DNA from: Neopestalotiopsis rosae
Taxonomy: Eukaryota; Ascomycota; Sordariomycetes; Amphisphaeriales; Sporocadaceae
Reading direction: 5' to 3'
DNA: 64,000 nucleotides
Assembly (NCBI GenBank): GCA_023078685.1
Contig: JALGAS010000001.1
Location: 7,316,001 to 7,380,000 of the forward strand
The notes under the pieces were generated by a model. It did not search any database and had not been told where the DNA came from. It worked only from the letters and a program-made list of their open reading frames with translations. A program made the position numbers and the translations under genes. Of this stretch, positions 45,629 through 58,017 are shown piece after piece. How positions within the stretch are numbered: the first letter of the stretch is position 1; the number at the start of each line of letters is the position of its first letter.

Positions 45629-48149
45629 CTTGTCGCGGCAGGTTTGTTGGTCAATGGGAGAATGGATGTGTGTCGTGTGTTGTGTGGCGTCGATCAACTT
45701 ATTCCGTTGAACGGTGATTGTTGTGATGGTTAGAGAGCAACTCCGGCTGCTATGTGCTTTGGAAGTGAGTTTTTGTGTCGGGAAAGAAGAAGGTGCAACA
45801 AATGCGTGGGCTGTGGAATTATTGTTTAGAAGCACTCAAGAAAATCTTCCATCTTATTCTTTGACGCCGTGCCTTCCACGGGGCAACGAAAATTGGCCTT
45901 GAAATTCGAGGCAGTCGCTCGCATCTGCACCTACGTTGTAGTTTCTTTCAACACCTACCGACTATTCATGAAATAAAATAGGCAGGGGCCGTCATGGCCT
46001 TCTTCTTACCATTGACTTTGACTACATATTCATGTCACCAACGGTGATGTTGATCATTGCCTGGATACAATCTCGTCATCGATTTGGGTCTGGCGTCACA
46101 TATATTGACCACCTTCGCGTTCTATACATTTCACAAGTGTTGGCAACTTTTAAAGTGTCCTAAAAAGTCGCGCTGCTGACTATTTGGGTGGCGCCTAGTA
46201 ATTCTGAAAGTGGCTTAAATCTATCACACTCGATGTTTGCTGGTATAACGGCAGTCAGCCTTGTGAGCATGCATGTGGGTGTGATAGATTATCGCGTTGA
46301 CGATAATCCAAAGTAAGGCTTGGCGTTGAAATGTTGCCCAATGATGGAGATTCAATCCGGAGCCATACACGCAGTGGGGGTCCAAAGAAGGTGCGAATAT
46401 TTTGTTGCAATAGACGAAGCACGTTCGCCGATTCATGGTTGCACTCGTTCAATTGATCCAGTAATTCCTTTTGTGCTTGATTCTAAACATCTCTTGCCTT
46501 GTGTTTTGCCCTGGGCACGGAGTACTAATCATTTCTCCATTCTCATAGGAATGGCACCAGATGAAAGCATAACGCCGAGCTGAATTGGTGGTGCACGCAG
46601 AGCATCAGTAAGGATGAAGCTTCGGAATTGGTCTCGGTGAACTTGGTAGGAACCTGAGATGTTTTTATCACGCCCGAGAAATGCTTCTTCCGTCCTCGGT
46701 CTCTACACCGAGCGGCGCGGGTGTAGCCAAACGGCCGGCCGAGCCAGTTTGCAGTCGGCATAGGAAGCCCGAGAGGCCATATCGGAGATGTGGAGGGAGC
46801 TTCCGAGATAACTCTAAAAGAGAACCCCACGTGCGGAACTAGGTTAGGCTGTAGCCTGAGCTGCCCTGTAGGTAAAAAAGAACGTATGCGGCCACAGCTA
46901 GTCAGGGCAACAAAGGACATAACTTGTGTCAGATTACGGACTTTTCGGCCTTTCGCGTCTTCATAGAGGCGAAGGATGAATAATCTAGTCTTGAGCTTTG
47001 ATGCCATGGCGCTAGAATACAGCGAATCAAGTGGGATCTAGAGAGCCAGCTACGATAGCCTAAAACCAACATTATACTGAAACCCACTGTAGTTTGAGTC
47101 ACCCCGTAGAAAATGGCAGCGTCATGATGCTGTCTAGAACAGATTGCACACTGAGCAAAGGATCAGGCTGTTGAACCCCTCAGGTCTTTCGCAAGCAGAT
47201 TGGTAACAGAGAATTGCTTTGGTCTGGTGGCATCTCTCAAATCATCCAGTCAACCGAGTCACCAGACGTATGAGCAGGATTCATGGTGCAGATCCGGCAA
47301 TGTGGAGGTTGCGCCTTGTAAGCAATAGTTTTGGGGTATTGGTTCATCCAGGCTCCATACAGAAAGGGCTGAAAGACCCGGGGAAGCAGATGACAGGATC
47401 AGATAAGCTACGACGTGCCAGTGCAGCGATCCAGTGCATCATCTACTAGGGGTGGTAGAGGCCCGCCCATTTTGCTTAAACCCGAGCTCATAATATCGCT
47501 TACTTATCGGAGAGGTTGACTGAAACACAACTTGTATCTCCGAACGTGCGAATGGCCGTGTCTTGGATATTTTCAAGTTCAAGTATATGAATGATTTGAG
47601 CCGCAACTCAATTCACTACAAGCCATCCAGAGGAAGGAAGATTCAATGGTCACAAGTCGAAGAAGCGACGTCCGACAGTACCTACTCCCGCCAATTGAGC
47701 CAGTCCAATTCGAGTCGCCCCTCCAAACAACATTGAATACCTCAGCATCCCCAAAACAATACAACTACTTTTGGTTGCATATCTACTATCTGCCAGCGAC
47801 TTACCCCCGATTATAACAAACATCAACAAGAACATTCCCGACACATTCCTCCCCGCAAACGAAAACACTGAACACGGACCTACATGTCCGATTGTGTTTG
47901 AAGGACTTTGCCCGGCTTCTAGGTACGATACGGGTGGATCTGGGGATCGACAAGCCTACCGACACCTTGTGGAGCGTAAGGAAGGAGTCCACGCCGCCGA
48001 CAGGGGGGACCTTTACGCACGCCTTTCTTGGAGGACCCTTTTAATCAGCATTGTAAAAACTGAACAACGGGCGAGCGCAGCCTTTCCCTCCTCACTGTCT
48101 TTTCTCTCGCGATCGTCTTTCCTCGTTTGCGCAATAACTTGCAGCAGAC
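45629..48149. other. Intergenic region with one atypical ORF
   Basis: About 2.5 kb. Apart from the ORF at 46543-47007 (listed separately) no coding evidence. The frame 47771-48652 overlaps the transporter's start in another frame and is not a gene. Confidence 0.45.
46543..47007 (-). other. Atypical 154-aa ORF of unknown nature
   Basis: Starts at an ATG (MASKLKTRLFILRLYED) and runs 154 residues without introns, with segments such as PIWPLGLPMPTANWLGRPFG and YTRAARCRDRGRKKHFSGVI. Composition (Trp/Pro/Arg-rich, GC-rich core at 46690-46760) is unlike flanking AT-rich DNA. I have the impression that similar conceptual proteins occur widely in eukaryote assemblies, which would point to a repeat or an antisense of a structured RNA rather than a normal gene, but this is memory and unverified. 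Confidence 0.3.
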
Positions 48150-49637
48150 ATGGCGGCGTCTTCAGCGGCGTCTACAATGAATGGCGACGAGAGTTCGGTA
48201 ACAATGGAGGCTGCAGACTTTGCCGCTGTCGACGCGCAGCAAAAAGCCAAGACGCGCGGCGACTACGACCCGTCTGGGCGCACAACAGCAGCAGCGTTAA
48301 CGCAGGACCAGGACTTGGGGACCGAGGCCAAGATTTTCCCAGCGCCCAACAATGCTGCCGCAGCCGAGGTCGAAAAGGGCGGCGCCGTGCCGCAGACCAA
48401 GCCCGTGGGCGCCCCTCCCGGGTTTGCGCCGTCCGACTTTCCCGATGGTGGAATGGATGCTTGGCTCACGGTCTTTGGTGGATTCATGGCCCTCTTTTGC
48501 ACATTTGGCCTGGTCAACTGTGTAGGCGTCTTCCTCAGCTACTATGTCCAGGGTCCGTTAGACTCCTATGGCGAGAGCGCGGTCAGCTGGATTACAAGCA
48601 CGCAAATATTCGTCCAGACAGGCACCACGGCGATATGGGGACGCCTCTATGATGCATATGGTCCGCGGTACCTGCTCATCACGGGAACCATCATTTACTG
48701 TTTTGGTTTGATGATGACTTCTCTTTCCACGCAGTACTACCAATTCTTCCTCTCGCAGTCCATCGTGGCGGCCGCCGCCTCGGGTGCCATCTTCAACGCG
48801 GCCATGTCTTCTGTCGTCACTTGGTTCTTTAAGAAGCGTGGTGCGGCACTTGGAATTGTTGCCTCTGGCTCATCTCTGGGAGGTGTTTGCCTGCCCATCA
48901 TGATGAACCACCTGATCGCAAGACTCGGATTCCCCTGGACAATGCGCATCATTGCCTTTATGTTTCTAGGCATGTGCGGTATTGCATCTGTCACCATCAA
49001 GTCCAGACTACCGCCACGACCGAAGCCGTTCAACATTCAGGACTACGTCAAGCCGTTCAAGGAGCCGGTCATGGTTCTCACCATGCTCGCATCTTTCCTC
49101 TTCTTCTGGGGTATGTTCCTGCCTTTCAGTTACATCACGCTGCAGGCCGAGTCAGCTGGTATGGATCCATCATTGGCGCAGTATCTCTTGCCCATACTCA
49201 ATGCTGTGAGCATAATTGGACGTATTGGACCCGGAATCGTTGCAGACAAGATCGGTCGGTACAATTCGATGATCTGCATCACCTTGCTGTCAGGTGTCAT
49301 CACCTTGGGCCTCTGGATTCCTGGCAAGAGTACAGGTGCCTTAATTGCTTATGGCGTCATTTTCGGGTTTTCTTCTGGCGGTTTCATCTCGCTGGCACCC
49401 ACGTGCATTGCGCAGATATCCGACATTCGGGAGATTGGTACCCGTACAGGTGTAGCATTCGGCGTACAGTCGCTCGGTGCTCTTACCGGATCGCCCATTG
49501 GAGGTGCCCTAGTGAGGGCAATGAATGGGAACTACCTTGGCTTGCAACTCTTTTGTGGTATTGTCATGACGCTGAGCGTGTTCGTCTTCCTGGCGGCTCG
49601 TTATGTGCAGCATGGCTTCAAGCTAGTCAAGGTGTGA
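48150..49637 (+). CDS. MFS transporter, monocarboxylate porter (MCT/Mch-like) family
   Basis: Intronless, 495 aa, ATG 48150 (GACATGG context). The N-terminal 90 residues are disordered, then the family entry motif [20 protein letters not shown] starts TM1. [75 protein letters not shown] (RGxAxGIxxxGSSxGG signature), [14 protein letters not shown] and the TM11-12 region complete twelve helices. These proteins resemble the yeast Mch group (for example the riboflavin carrier Mch5) more than characterised lactate permeases; the substrate is not predictable. Confidence 0.93.
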   Translation: MAASSAASTMNGDESSVTMEAADFAAVDAQQKAKTRGDYDPSGRTTAAALTQDQDLGTEAKIFPAPNNAAAAEVEKGGAVPQTKPVGAPPGFAPSDFPDGGMDAWLTVFGGFMALFCTFGLVNCVGVFLSYYVQGPLDSYGESAVSWITSTQIFVQTGTTAIWGRLYDAYGPRYLLITGTIIYCFGLMMTSLSTQYYQFFLSQSIVAAAASGAIFNAAMSSVVTWFFKKRGAALGIVASGSSLGGVCLPIMMNHLIARLGFPWTMRIIAFMFLGMCGIASVTIKSRLPPRPKPFNIQDYVKPFKEPVMVLTMLASFLFFWGMFLPFSYITLQAESAGMDPSLAQYLLPILNAVSIIGRIGPGIVADKIGRYNSMICITLLSGVITLGLWIPGKSTGALIAYGVIFGFSSGGFISLAPTCIAQISDIREIGTRTGVAFGVQSLGALTGSPIGGALVRAMNGNYLGLQLFCGIVMTLSVFVFLAARYVQHGFKLVKV

Positions 49638-52600
49638 GTCTTGGAATGTCTCGTGTATAGAAGGGATGTGGGACTTGGTTACACCTGAGGAGTCTGCAGG
49701 TATGACAGAGATACACAATGCGTGCGACGCAGGAAGGTCTGTCTCAGCAGCCAAACAGTGTTTCCGTATCACCCACTGTAACTGTAGTTGGGGACATAGA
49801 CATACGATATATAATCAAATTATGTAATAGCACGCACACGTCTGTGTCTCCGCAAGTGCTGATTCGTGACGCCATCTTTCGCAATCGAGTGCGAGAGACA
49901 ATGCCCAATACAAGGCCAACGCTGCAACTGACGTCCATGTTGATGGGCATCTGGTCATAGTCGCGAGTGTATGATAGACGTGTCTCCTTGGATCACTCTC
50001 TTCACGAATACGGATTTCCCATCGTTCACTCGTAGTAGGTTGGATCAGCCAAGCAGCCTCATAAGACTGCGCTTGAACTTGTTCGGAAATGATCCTTCAC
50101 GACTAGCAGACAAGGACGTTCTAGGCTAAAGCTGGAAAGACAGATATACATAATCACAAGACGACCCAATCGCAACCAACAAAGTTCATGATCAACAAGG
50201 ACCTTTTCGGATCTCCACCACGGATCCAACATGATGCTGCCAGGTGTCAATTTAAGCTCTGCATAAGATGCCAAGCTTTTGCGCATCATGCTATTTTGGT
50301 AATTATAGTTTATTATAGTTTGCCCATGATTTGGGACGAGGAGAGGGGGTGAAGGGGGTGGTTGGACTGGGATACCATGATGCGACAATGGCAAAATGAT
50401 CCGATACTCTTGTTCTTCTATGCCCTATACGGGCCTCGCGTGACACATGTCCCTGACCGTTTATAATAACCTTAATAATATCAAAACGTGTACGTAAAAG
50501 AATTGTTGGAAAGATTGCTTGTGATATTCATGTTGGGCTGATGACAAATGTCTGCTCTTACAGCACAGTCAATGCGAAATAGTTCAAACAAGAAGTCTCT
50601 TTGAAGTGGCTGAAGGATCCGAGGGTATTAGTCTATAATCGGGTAATCGGCTCTGTCAAGTCAATACTTGATCGACTTGATAATTGCCTCATGATAGCGA
50701 TACGATCTTCCCCTCGAATCATTTGTGTCGTGTTTATCAAACGAACCAACGAGCTTGCCGAGAAGGAGTCGGCAAACCGGTTGGCGACGGATACTATCGA
50801 AGCCGAGTTGCGAGTTTGCGAGAGTCTATGAGGCCATGGGAAACTCAATTCAGGTGATCACGCAAGTGGCGATGCCACTATGGCGTTTATAGAGCAGACC
50901 GGATTAGGAAGGTCGATTTGACACAGTCAAGCCGCGGCTTCACATCGAATGGATTTGGAAAGAGAGCTCGAGTAGGTAGCCCAAAGCCAGACAGAGCCCA
51001 GACGAGCCAGACGAGATGAACAGGGTATTATGGAGTAGAGTGTGGAGGGGTGCATTGGCGTTGGCACCGAGGCTCCGGGCTAGCGGTTGAAGTCCACCGA
51101 GCTGCAAACACCCTGGTCCCGTCCTCCAGCTGAACGTGCAAATGATGGTAAGGGTAAAGTGGTTGAAACCCGTTGAATGAGCCAATTACAGGGTACGACG
51201 TTGAATTACGAGAAAAGTTTGCCCTTTTACCCTGCCCCCTCGAGGGTCGCCTGCCATTTTTTACAGCTCATGGCGGGGGCTAGCGCTTGTCTCTGCGACT
51301 GCCGCGAGGGCCTCGGAATTGCACCTGTCAAAATACTACAGTGACTATTAGTACAGAATATGTGCATGAATAGGGAAAACATGGTCATTGTTAGCGGTTG
51401 GGAAGAAGGAAGCATGTCGAAAATCGAATTTCCTGACTTCGCTTATTGGCTTGCGCCTGAACTTTGCGCGGTACCCGCAGAGGATCTGATTGGAGTGTTT
51501 GCTCTCAATAGTAATCAGCCATCGCGGAAAATTCAAGAGTCCATGTCGTCGAGACCTCGAGTCCAGTGTCGCTGAATAATTGCGGGAATAATTAGAACAC
51601 TCCAGTTGGTAGTGTGACCGTTATCTTGAACCCCAGCTCAGATAAAACCCCATCAGCTCAGTGGCTCTCTGGCTCGGAGGATGCCCTGAAGTAGACACAT
51701 CCACACCAAGCGCGCTATCTCGAATCCGTCTTCAGGACCCGAGCACTCAAGAGTCAAGCTTCAGGGCTTGTCAAAGGTGTCCGGCGGCTCGCGCGACCCT
51801 GCATCCCCTCCAGCCCTCCAAGACTCCAAGACCTCGCGTGCCTGGTCACTTCCAAGCACTTCCAAGGCAGCCAAGCCAGCAAGTGTAAACGCCAATTCAA
51901 GCAAGCACAAAGTCCCAAGCCTTGGCAAAGCTTGACTTGACATCTTGAGCAGACATAATATAGAGGATGGCGGATTCAAGCGTTACCCATCAAGAGATCG
52001 AGTATAAAATGCAATACTTCTTGGGTATAATGTCAAGTAAGATTTGGAGATACATGTGTTCGGTCGTCGTAGGTAAGCGACATATACTCATGCCGAATCC
52101 ATCACTGTGGATCATGCCTGTTCTAGGTCACCTACCTAGAAAATTAGCGGCGGATTTGTCTTTGTAGTCATCATTGAGGGCCGTTCATCGTATGTTGGCT
52201 CGGTTGGTTGCAACAAATCTCACCAAATGAAAAAACCCATGTCCATACCTGCCAGATTGGTAGACGCCCTCGAATCCTTCCGCGCGCATGTCGCCAAGTA
52301 GTTACAGAGCATCGCCCAATGATATTAACCGTCGCAAGGATTCGCTGATTGATTAAGCTTTAATAATATGAGGTCAAATGCAATCGAGACGTTGGTGACA
52401 AGACCTGCAAGAGCAGCTGGAGATTGCCGCCGGGTCCAGTCCAGTGCATATTTGCTAAAGAGCCCTGCTGTGCCCGACGCCCGCCGCGGCCCCTCTAATC
52501 CACTTGCCTGTAAAGAAAACAGAGAACAGTCTCGGAGTACGCCGTGGTTACCTTGAAACTTACAACTAACTGAATCGTCTTCTGGCCAGTCTCGTGTAAC

Positions 52601-54555
52601 CTTGCATATGATCTGATCAAGGGACCAACAAGGCAAGAGGACAGGAACAGCCCGACCGAACCTGCGTCGATCAAATCACTAACTAAATCACTGGTCAGTC
52701 AGATCACTGCTAAGAATCATTTCTCTGAATCGCCCAGTTGCCGCCCCCCAAGTCAAGCCCCCCTCCATGACCATAATTGGCATACCTGTCGTTGCTGCGC
52801 CGTACCGTAATCCAATCGCATGGGGGGCCTGGCTCGATGTGAACCTGGCAGGTGTAAATTCGAGGGCGGCGGGAAAATGGCTCCGTCCGACCCAAGGGTC
52901 AGGGTAGGTAGGCCGCATACCTGACGCAGCAGCTGGGTTGGTTCGAAGGGCCAGATACGAAATTCCCCCAAACGGGGAGACCCTTCCGTCCATGTTGCAA
53001 GGCTCTTTGGCCCTTGATAGGGTAGAGTTCATGAAGGATGGATGGTTGAAGATGCGCACACTCTCGATACCGCGGACATGATGCTGACGCCAGACGGTCA
53101 GCTACCAGCTACATACATACCCAGGTATGCAGCCCGTCTGCATCTTCAAGTGTGCATACTACGTATCTACAACACTAGAAGGCTTCTAGAATGCCTTGCC
53201 ACGCAGACGAGTCACTTGTCTGATAGCACACATCATCTATCTTTGACAAGGACTAATCGGAGCGGCACTATTGGATGCGTACGTAATGCTATATCTAGAG
53301 ACTAGAAAGTAGTCCAAGGTTTATCTGGACGAATCTTGTGCCATGGACGATAGCAGAGACTCATGTGCCGCTCCCGCTCAACCGCTCCCCCAGTCCCCAT
53401 TCAAGGCGGCGCCAAGTTTGCCAAGCTGCGGTAAGAAGTTGAAGAAGCAAAAACGAGGCAGGCTTGGCAGGCTCTTTTTAGCCCGTGTTCAATGGGCTTT
53501 TGGCTTTTTTCACACTGCCAAGCAAGCTGATGAAGATAGCCTACCTACCTGCAGTTTACCTCGACAACTGCCTACTCTGCCGCCCCTCTGGGTAACACCA
53601 GGTAATCCGTACATCTGCAAGATGCGTCTGTCCAGGGCCCCGAATGGCCCAGATGGCCTCCTCTCCGCCCGCCATGTCTCAACTGCCCTGTGACTCGGCC
53701 AGCTCATTCGTGCCGAGACGAAAGAGATTCAATTTATTGATGGTTGTGTGAGACCCACCCGCGCGCATTGTTGGTGCGCGGCCCCTCCACATTCCATGTA
53801 CGTCTTTTGTGTAGGGTACGCTATGGCTTCTTTCTCTCTCTCTAGGTTCTCTGTGAATCGTCCATTCACCTGCATGTAAAGAAAATAGATCCTATCGGTT
53901 TGCTTCGCACACACTCGACCTGCATATACTCGGCTGATCCGCGCCATGAACAACGCGGCCTATAGTCTGTAGTCTCCTCCTCCCCACCAAAAAACTGCCA
54001 TGGGATGATCCCCGTCTTGCCACCAGCGAGCCAGCCAGCCCCCCCCCCTACACTTCAAGCTACATACAGTAGCCCATCCTCGCTCGCATTTCCGACTGGC
54101 AGGCGGTTTCCGACTGATAGGTCTTTCTTGACAACCTTCCACTTTCGCTCTGGTATAGATCTCGCCTGTGGCTCATCCCTACATGTATTGGTCGTATCAA
54201 CCCAGGTCGCTGGGATCGGTCCACTCCTCCAACTAGGCTCTAGTTACTCTATCTCTCCGGGAGGGTTCCATGTTGGGACAAGCCTGTGTGGACGACAGTT
54301 CGCTTCCACACAAGCACAGAGAGAAAGAGAGCGCGCATTTACGCCCCCCCCCCCCCCCCCGGCGGGCTCGACCGGCAAGGGTTCGAACAAACGATGCGGA
54401 GTGGTCTTGGCTGCGCTGCCACTCAGGTATAATTAATATCAACTGTCTCCTCTCGCTCGTCTTGCAGCCTCAATTCCCTCTTCAGCCTTCCTCAAGCTGT
54501 GCTCCATTGCCTTGCCCACCTGCAGTTTCAGACTCTTTGGGTATTCTGAGAAAAG
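49638..54555. other. Long gene-poor region
   Basis: About 4.9 kb without a supported gene: short frames on both strands have no motifs, no plausible signal peptides and no spliced continuity. The last several hundred bases are likely the OPT gene's promoter and 5' leader, including a 17-C tract. Confidence 0.5.
54344..54360. repeat. Homopolymer of 17 C
   Basis: Uninterrupted C17 run about 200 bp before the OPT transporter ATG, followed by GGCGGG. Its exact length is likely uncertain in any assembly. Confidence 0.9.
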
Positions 54556-57093
54556 ATGGGCTTCTCATTCCGCCGCAAGGATGGCGAAAGCCACGCTCAG
54601 TCGGATGAGCCCGAGGTCACCGTCGTCTCTTCGGGCACCGACAACCATGCTCTCGAGCACGCCGATTTGCACATTCGGCGGCTGAAGGATCAGCATCGAT
54701 TTGATCCCTTCTTGCAAGAGGAGAAGATCGATGCCATCGATGCCGCTATCGAAACCGGAAATGCTGAAAAGGAAACCGCCGTTGAGGCTTCTCTTATTGG
54801 CGAAAACTCCCCATACGCCGAAGTGCGCGCTGCTGTAAGTCTTTGTCCCGCCGCCACGCCACCATGCCTGGTCTGTGTGTGTATACCACGAGCTAACCGC
54901 GAGTCTATAGGTGCCAAACACTGATGACCCAGATCTGCCAGTAGACACTATCCGCGCTTGGACAATTGGATTCATCACCTGTACAGTTGTTGCTGCCATG
55001 AACTTGCTCATGGGTCAGCATTACACTGGTCTAGTCATTCAGAGTTCCGTCGTCCAGTTGATCTCTTACCCCATGGGTAAGGGTTGGGCGGCCATCATGC
55101 CTGACATCCACATCTTTGGCGTTCCTCTGAACCCAGGTCCATTCAACAAGAAGGAGCACACCATCATTACCATGATGACTGCTGCCGGTGCTGCCATGAG
55201 TTACGCCTTTGACATTCTGCTTGCCCAGCAGGAGTTCTATGGTCAAGTCTGGGGCTGGGGCTTCCAGATTCTGCTCACCATTTCGACCCAGGCTTTGGGT
55301 TTCGGTATGGCTGGTATGCTGCGTCGATTCCTCGTCTGGCCCGCTGCCATGGTGTGGCCTGCGACCCTCATCACCACCACCGTCATGGACAGTCTGCACG
55401 ACCACCGACCGACCGACCCCAGCAAGGCCAACGGCTGGACCATGGGACGCTACCGCTTCTTCTTGATTGTCGCCGCGAGCGCCTTCACTTGGCACTGGGT
55501 TCCTTTCGTCATTGCCCCCTTTGTCTCGTACTTGGGCAACTTCCCTACCTGGGCCGCACCCGACAACCTTGCCGTCAACCAGGTCTTCGGAGGTGTCCAC
55601 GGACTTGGAATCTTACCCTTGTCTCTGGACTGGACCATTCCAACCGGTTGGTTCCTCAGTCCCCTCCAGTACCCATCTTTCTCCTTGATCAACATGGGTG
55701 TCGGAGGACTGCTGTTCTTGCTGGGTATTGTGGGTATTGGCTTCGCGTCTCAGGACTTCATGAAGTACCTGCCTCTCCTGTCCAACACCAACTACGACCA
55801 CTTTGGACTGAAGTACAACACGACCCGTGTGCTCTCTGCCGACCTTACCCTCGACGTCCAGGCGTACCAGGACTACTCGCCGCTGTTCGTCGGTCCGGCT
55901 TTCTCTCTCGCCTACGGTATGGGTTTTGCGACCCTGATCTCAACCCTTACTCACGTCGCCCTCTTTTACGGCAAGGACATTTGGCGCCGAACCAGAAACT
56001 CTCGCTACGAGGAGCCGGATATCCATCTTAAGTTGGTTCGCAGATACAAGGAGGCTCCCGAGTGGTGGTTCCTCACCGTGTTCATCATCAGCTTCATCTT
56101 TGGCATGGTCGCCTGTGTGTGCTGGGACACCCACTTGCCATGGTGGGCTTACATCGTCACCATTATCATTGGTGCATTCTTCGTCCTCCCTGTCGGTAAG
56201 TTTTCCTGCAAAAAGTTCCTCATTCGAGAAGACAAAAAAGATTCTAACCCGTACAACTAGGTATCATCCAAGCCGTCACCAACTCGCAGACTGGTCTGAA
56301 CGTCATCACCGAGATGATTGTCGGTTACATGCTTCCCGGAAGACCCGTTGCCATGATGTTGTTCAAGAGTTTCGGCTACATGTTTGCCTACAACTGTCTC
56401 CAGTACGAGTCTGACATGAAGGTCGGTCACTACATGAAGGTCCCTCCTCGATCCATGTTCCGCGCTCAGCTGTTTGCTGTCATCTGGTTGTCCATTGTCC
56501 AGGTCTCCACCTTCAACTGGATGCTTGGCGCTCTGCCCGGTGTGTGCACTGAGGACCAGCCTCAGGGTTTCACCTGTGCCGGCGCTCGTACCTTCTTCAA
56601 CGCATCCGTCATTTGGGGTCTGATTGGACCCAAGCGCATGTTCGGTGCCGGTTCCATCTACTCCTGGGCCAACTGGTTCTGGCTGATCGGCTTCATCCTC
56701 CCCGTCATCCAGTACTTTGTCGCCCGCAGATACCCCAAGAGCATCGCCCGCTACATCTTCTTCCCGGCCCTCTTTGGTGTCTCGGGCATGATCCCTCCCG
56801 CCACCATCTTCCAGCTCCTCTGCTGGCTGACCATTGGTCTGACCTTCAACGTCATTGTCAAGCGCAAGTTCTTTGGCTGGTGGGGCCGCTACACCTACGT
56901 CTTGTCCGGAGCCATGGACATTGGCACCGCTTGCTGTCTCGTGCTCTTCGCCGTGGGCATTGGCATTTCCGAGTCGTCCTTCCCCGAATGGTGGGGTAGC
57001 GTCGGCTTCACCAACACCCTCGACCAGCAGGGCTTGACCAATTCCAAGACTCTGGCCGATGGTGAGTGGTTTGGCCCTTCCACTTGGTCATAA
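54556..57093 (+). CDS. Oligopeptide transporter (OPT family, small oligopeptide/Isp4-like)
   Basis: Proton-coupled plasma-membrane importer of tetra/pentapeptides or glutathione-like substrates. Exons 54556-54834, 54911-56195 and 56261-57093 give 798 aa. Intron 1 is phase 0 (GTAAGT...TATAG), intron 2 phase 1. A hydrophilic N-terminus of about 115 residues precedes TM1 (IRAWTIGFITCTVVAAMNLL). Family hallmarks: NPGPFNKKEHTIITMM (the NPG motif) and KVPPRSMFRAQ (the KIPPR motif). About 14-16 hydrophobic segments cover the rest; the end is GEWFGPSTWS. Length agrees with yeast Opt1/S. pombe Isp4 types. Fungal OPT families are large, so substrate cannot be assigned. Confidence 0.95.
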
Positions 57094-58017
57094 AGCGGTG
57101 GTTCACGCCGATTACCCTATAATTATAAGAGAAGGAAGATGTTTGGCGGAAAGATACCCTTGTAGTTTATAAGAGCCTCCCAAGTCTAATGCAGAGAGCC
57201 ACGGCTCATGAAGAATGAAGATATGTTGATGAAAAAAATATGAGTCCATTATGCCGGTGATGTTTGAATTGTCAGTAGTGCCGTCGTTTCATGTGAATCG
57301 CTGCGACTGTGGAATGATCTATTGCAAATTTCAAGTGTCGAGTGATCGTAGTGCCAACTTGCTACAGTATGTGACTGTTTGCGTACCTACGTGTACACAG
57401 TCGTGTGCCAAGTATTTGTGCAGGCAGGATCGCAGCGATACCGACAAGAACATTTTGCCCTTTCCTTACACCACTAATAGGCCGGCTGTATTCACAGGTA
57501 AGCGGTGCTAGGAGAGGCTTGGTATTATTCGCTTGCAAACGAGGATTGTTATCCGCCCATACTGTGTCTACTGGTACTAAACCACGTGGATCGATAAGGT
57601 ATAGACAAAGCACGATCCAACGGGTACCTGATCTGGACTATAAACGTAGATTGACACATCACCTGTAACTAATTTCTCACACATACCTACCTTAGACCTT
57701 CCAGTGTTCAGTGCGGCGCTGTCTTCCCACTAAACAAAACATGCAGCACTGAACCCCGCTGACCTGTCATGTTGGCCGATTGGCTGGCTGGTGGGTATCG
57801 ATTGCGCTGGGGTGAGGGCGGAGGGGGCGAAGGGGCCGCCGAGCTAAAATCAATCAACGCGCTACGCGTCTTCTGTCGCGTCTTCCAGCGCACCCATGCC
57901 AATCAACTTTTGAGCCCTTGAGATCCATCATCTTGACAGAATCGCCTCGCCGGTACTTTAGCCCATACATCGTGTCGCTTTCACGAGGGTCCCATTACAG
58001 AACACTTGGTCCGTCGC
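57094..58017. other. Intergenic region with primase promoter
   Basis: About 0.9 kb between the OPT stop and the primase start. A cluster of CGCG-containing elements near the primase gene is listed separately. Confidence 0.55.
57857..57881 (+). promoter_or_regulatory. MCB-like (ACGCGT) cluster upstream of DNA primase
   Basis: Within 25 bp there are ACGCG (57857-57861), a perfect MluI cell-cycle box ACGCGT (57864-57869) and a third CGCGT core (57877-57881), about 140-160 bp before the primase ATG. In yeasts, MBF binds ACGCGT to activate G1/S genes including DNA replication genes, so context and motif agree. Binding is not shown. Confidence 0.55.

Noticed and set aside
47771..48652. 293-codon + ORF overlapping the monocarboxylate-type transporter start
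   Set aside because: Overlaps the real coding sequence in another frame and begins at a non-ATG codon; no motifs.
52688..53059. 123-codon - ORF in the gene-poor region
   Set aside because: Non-conserved-looking low-information text; no start context or splice support.
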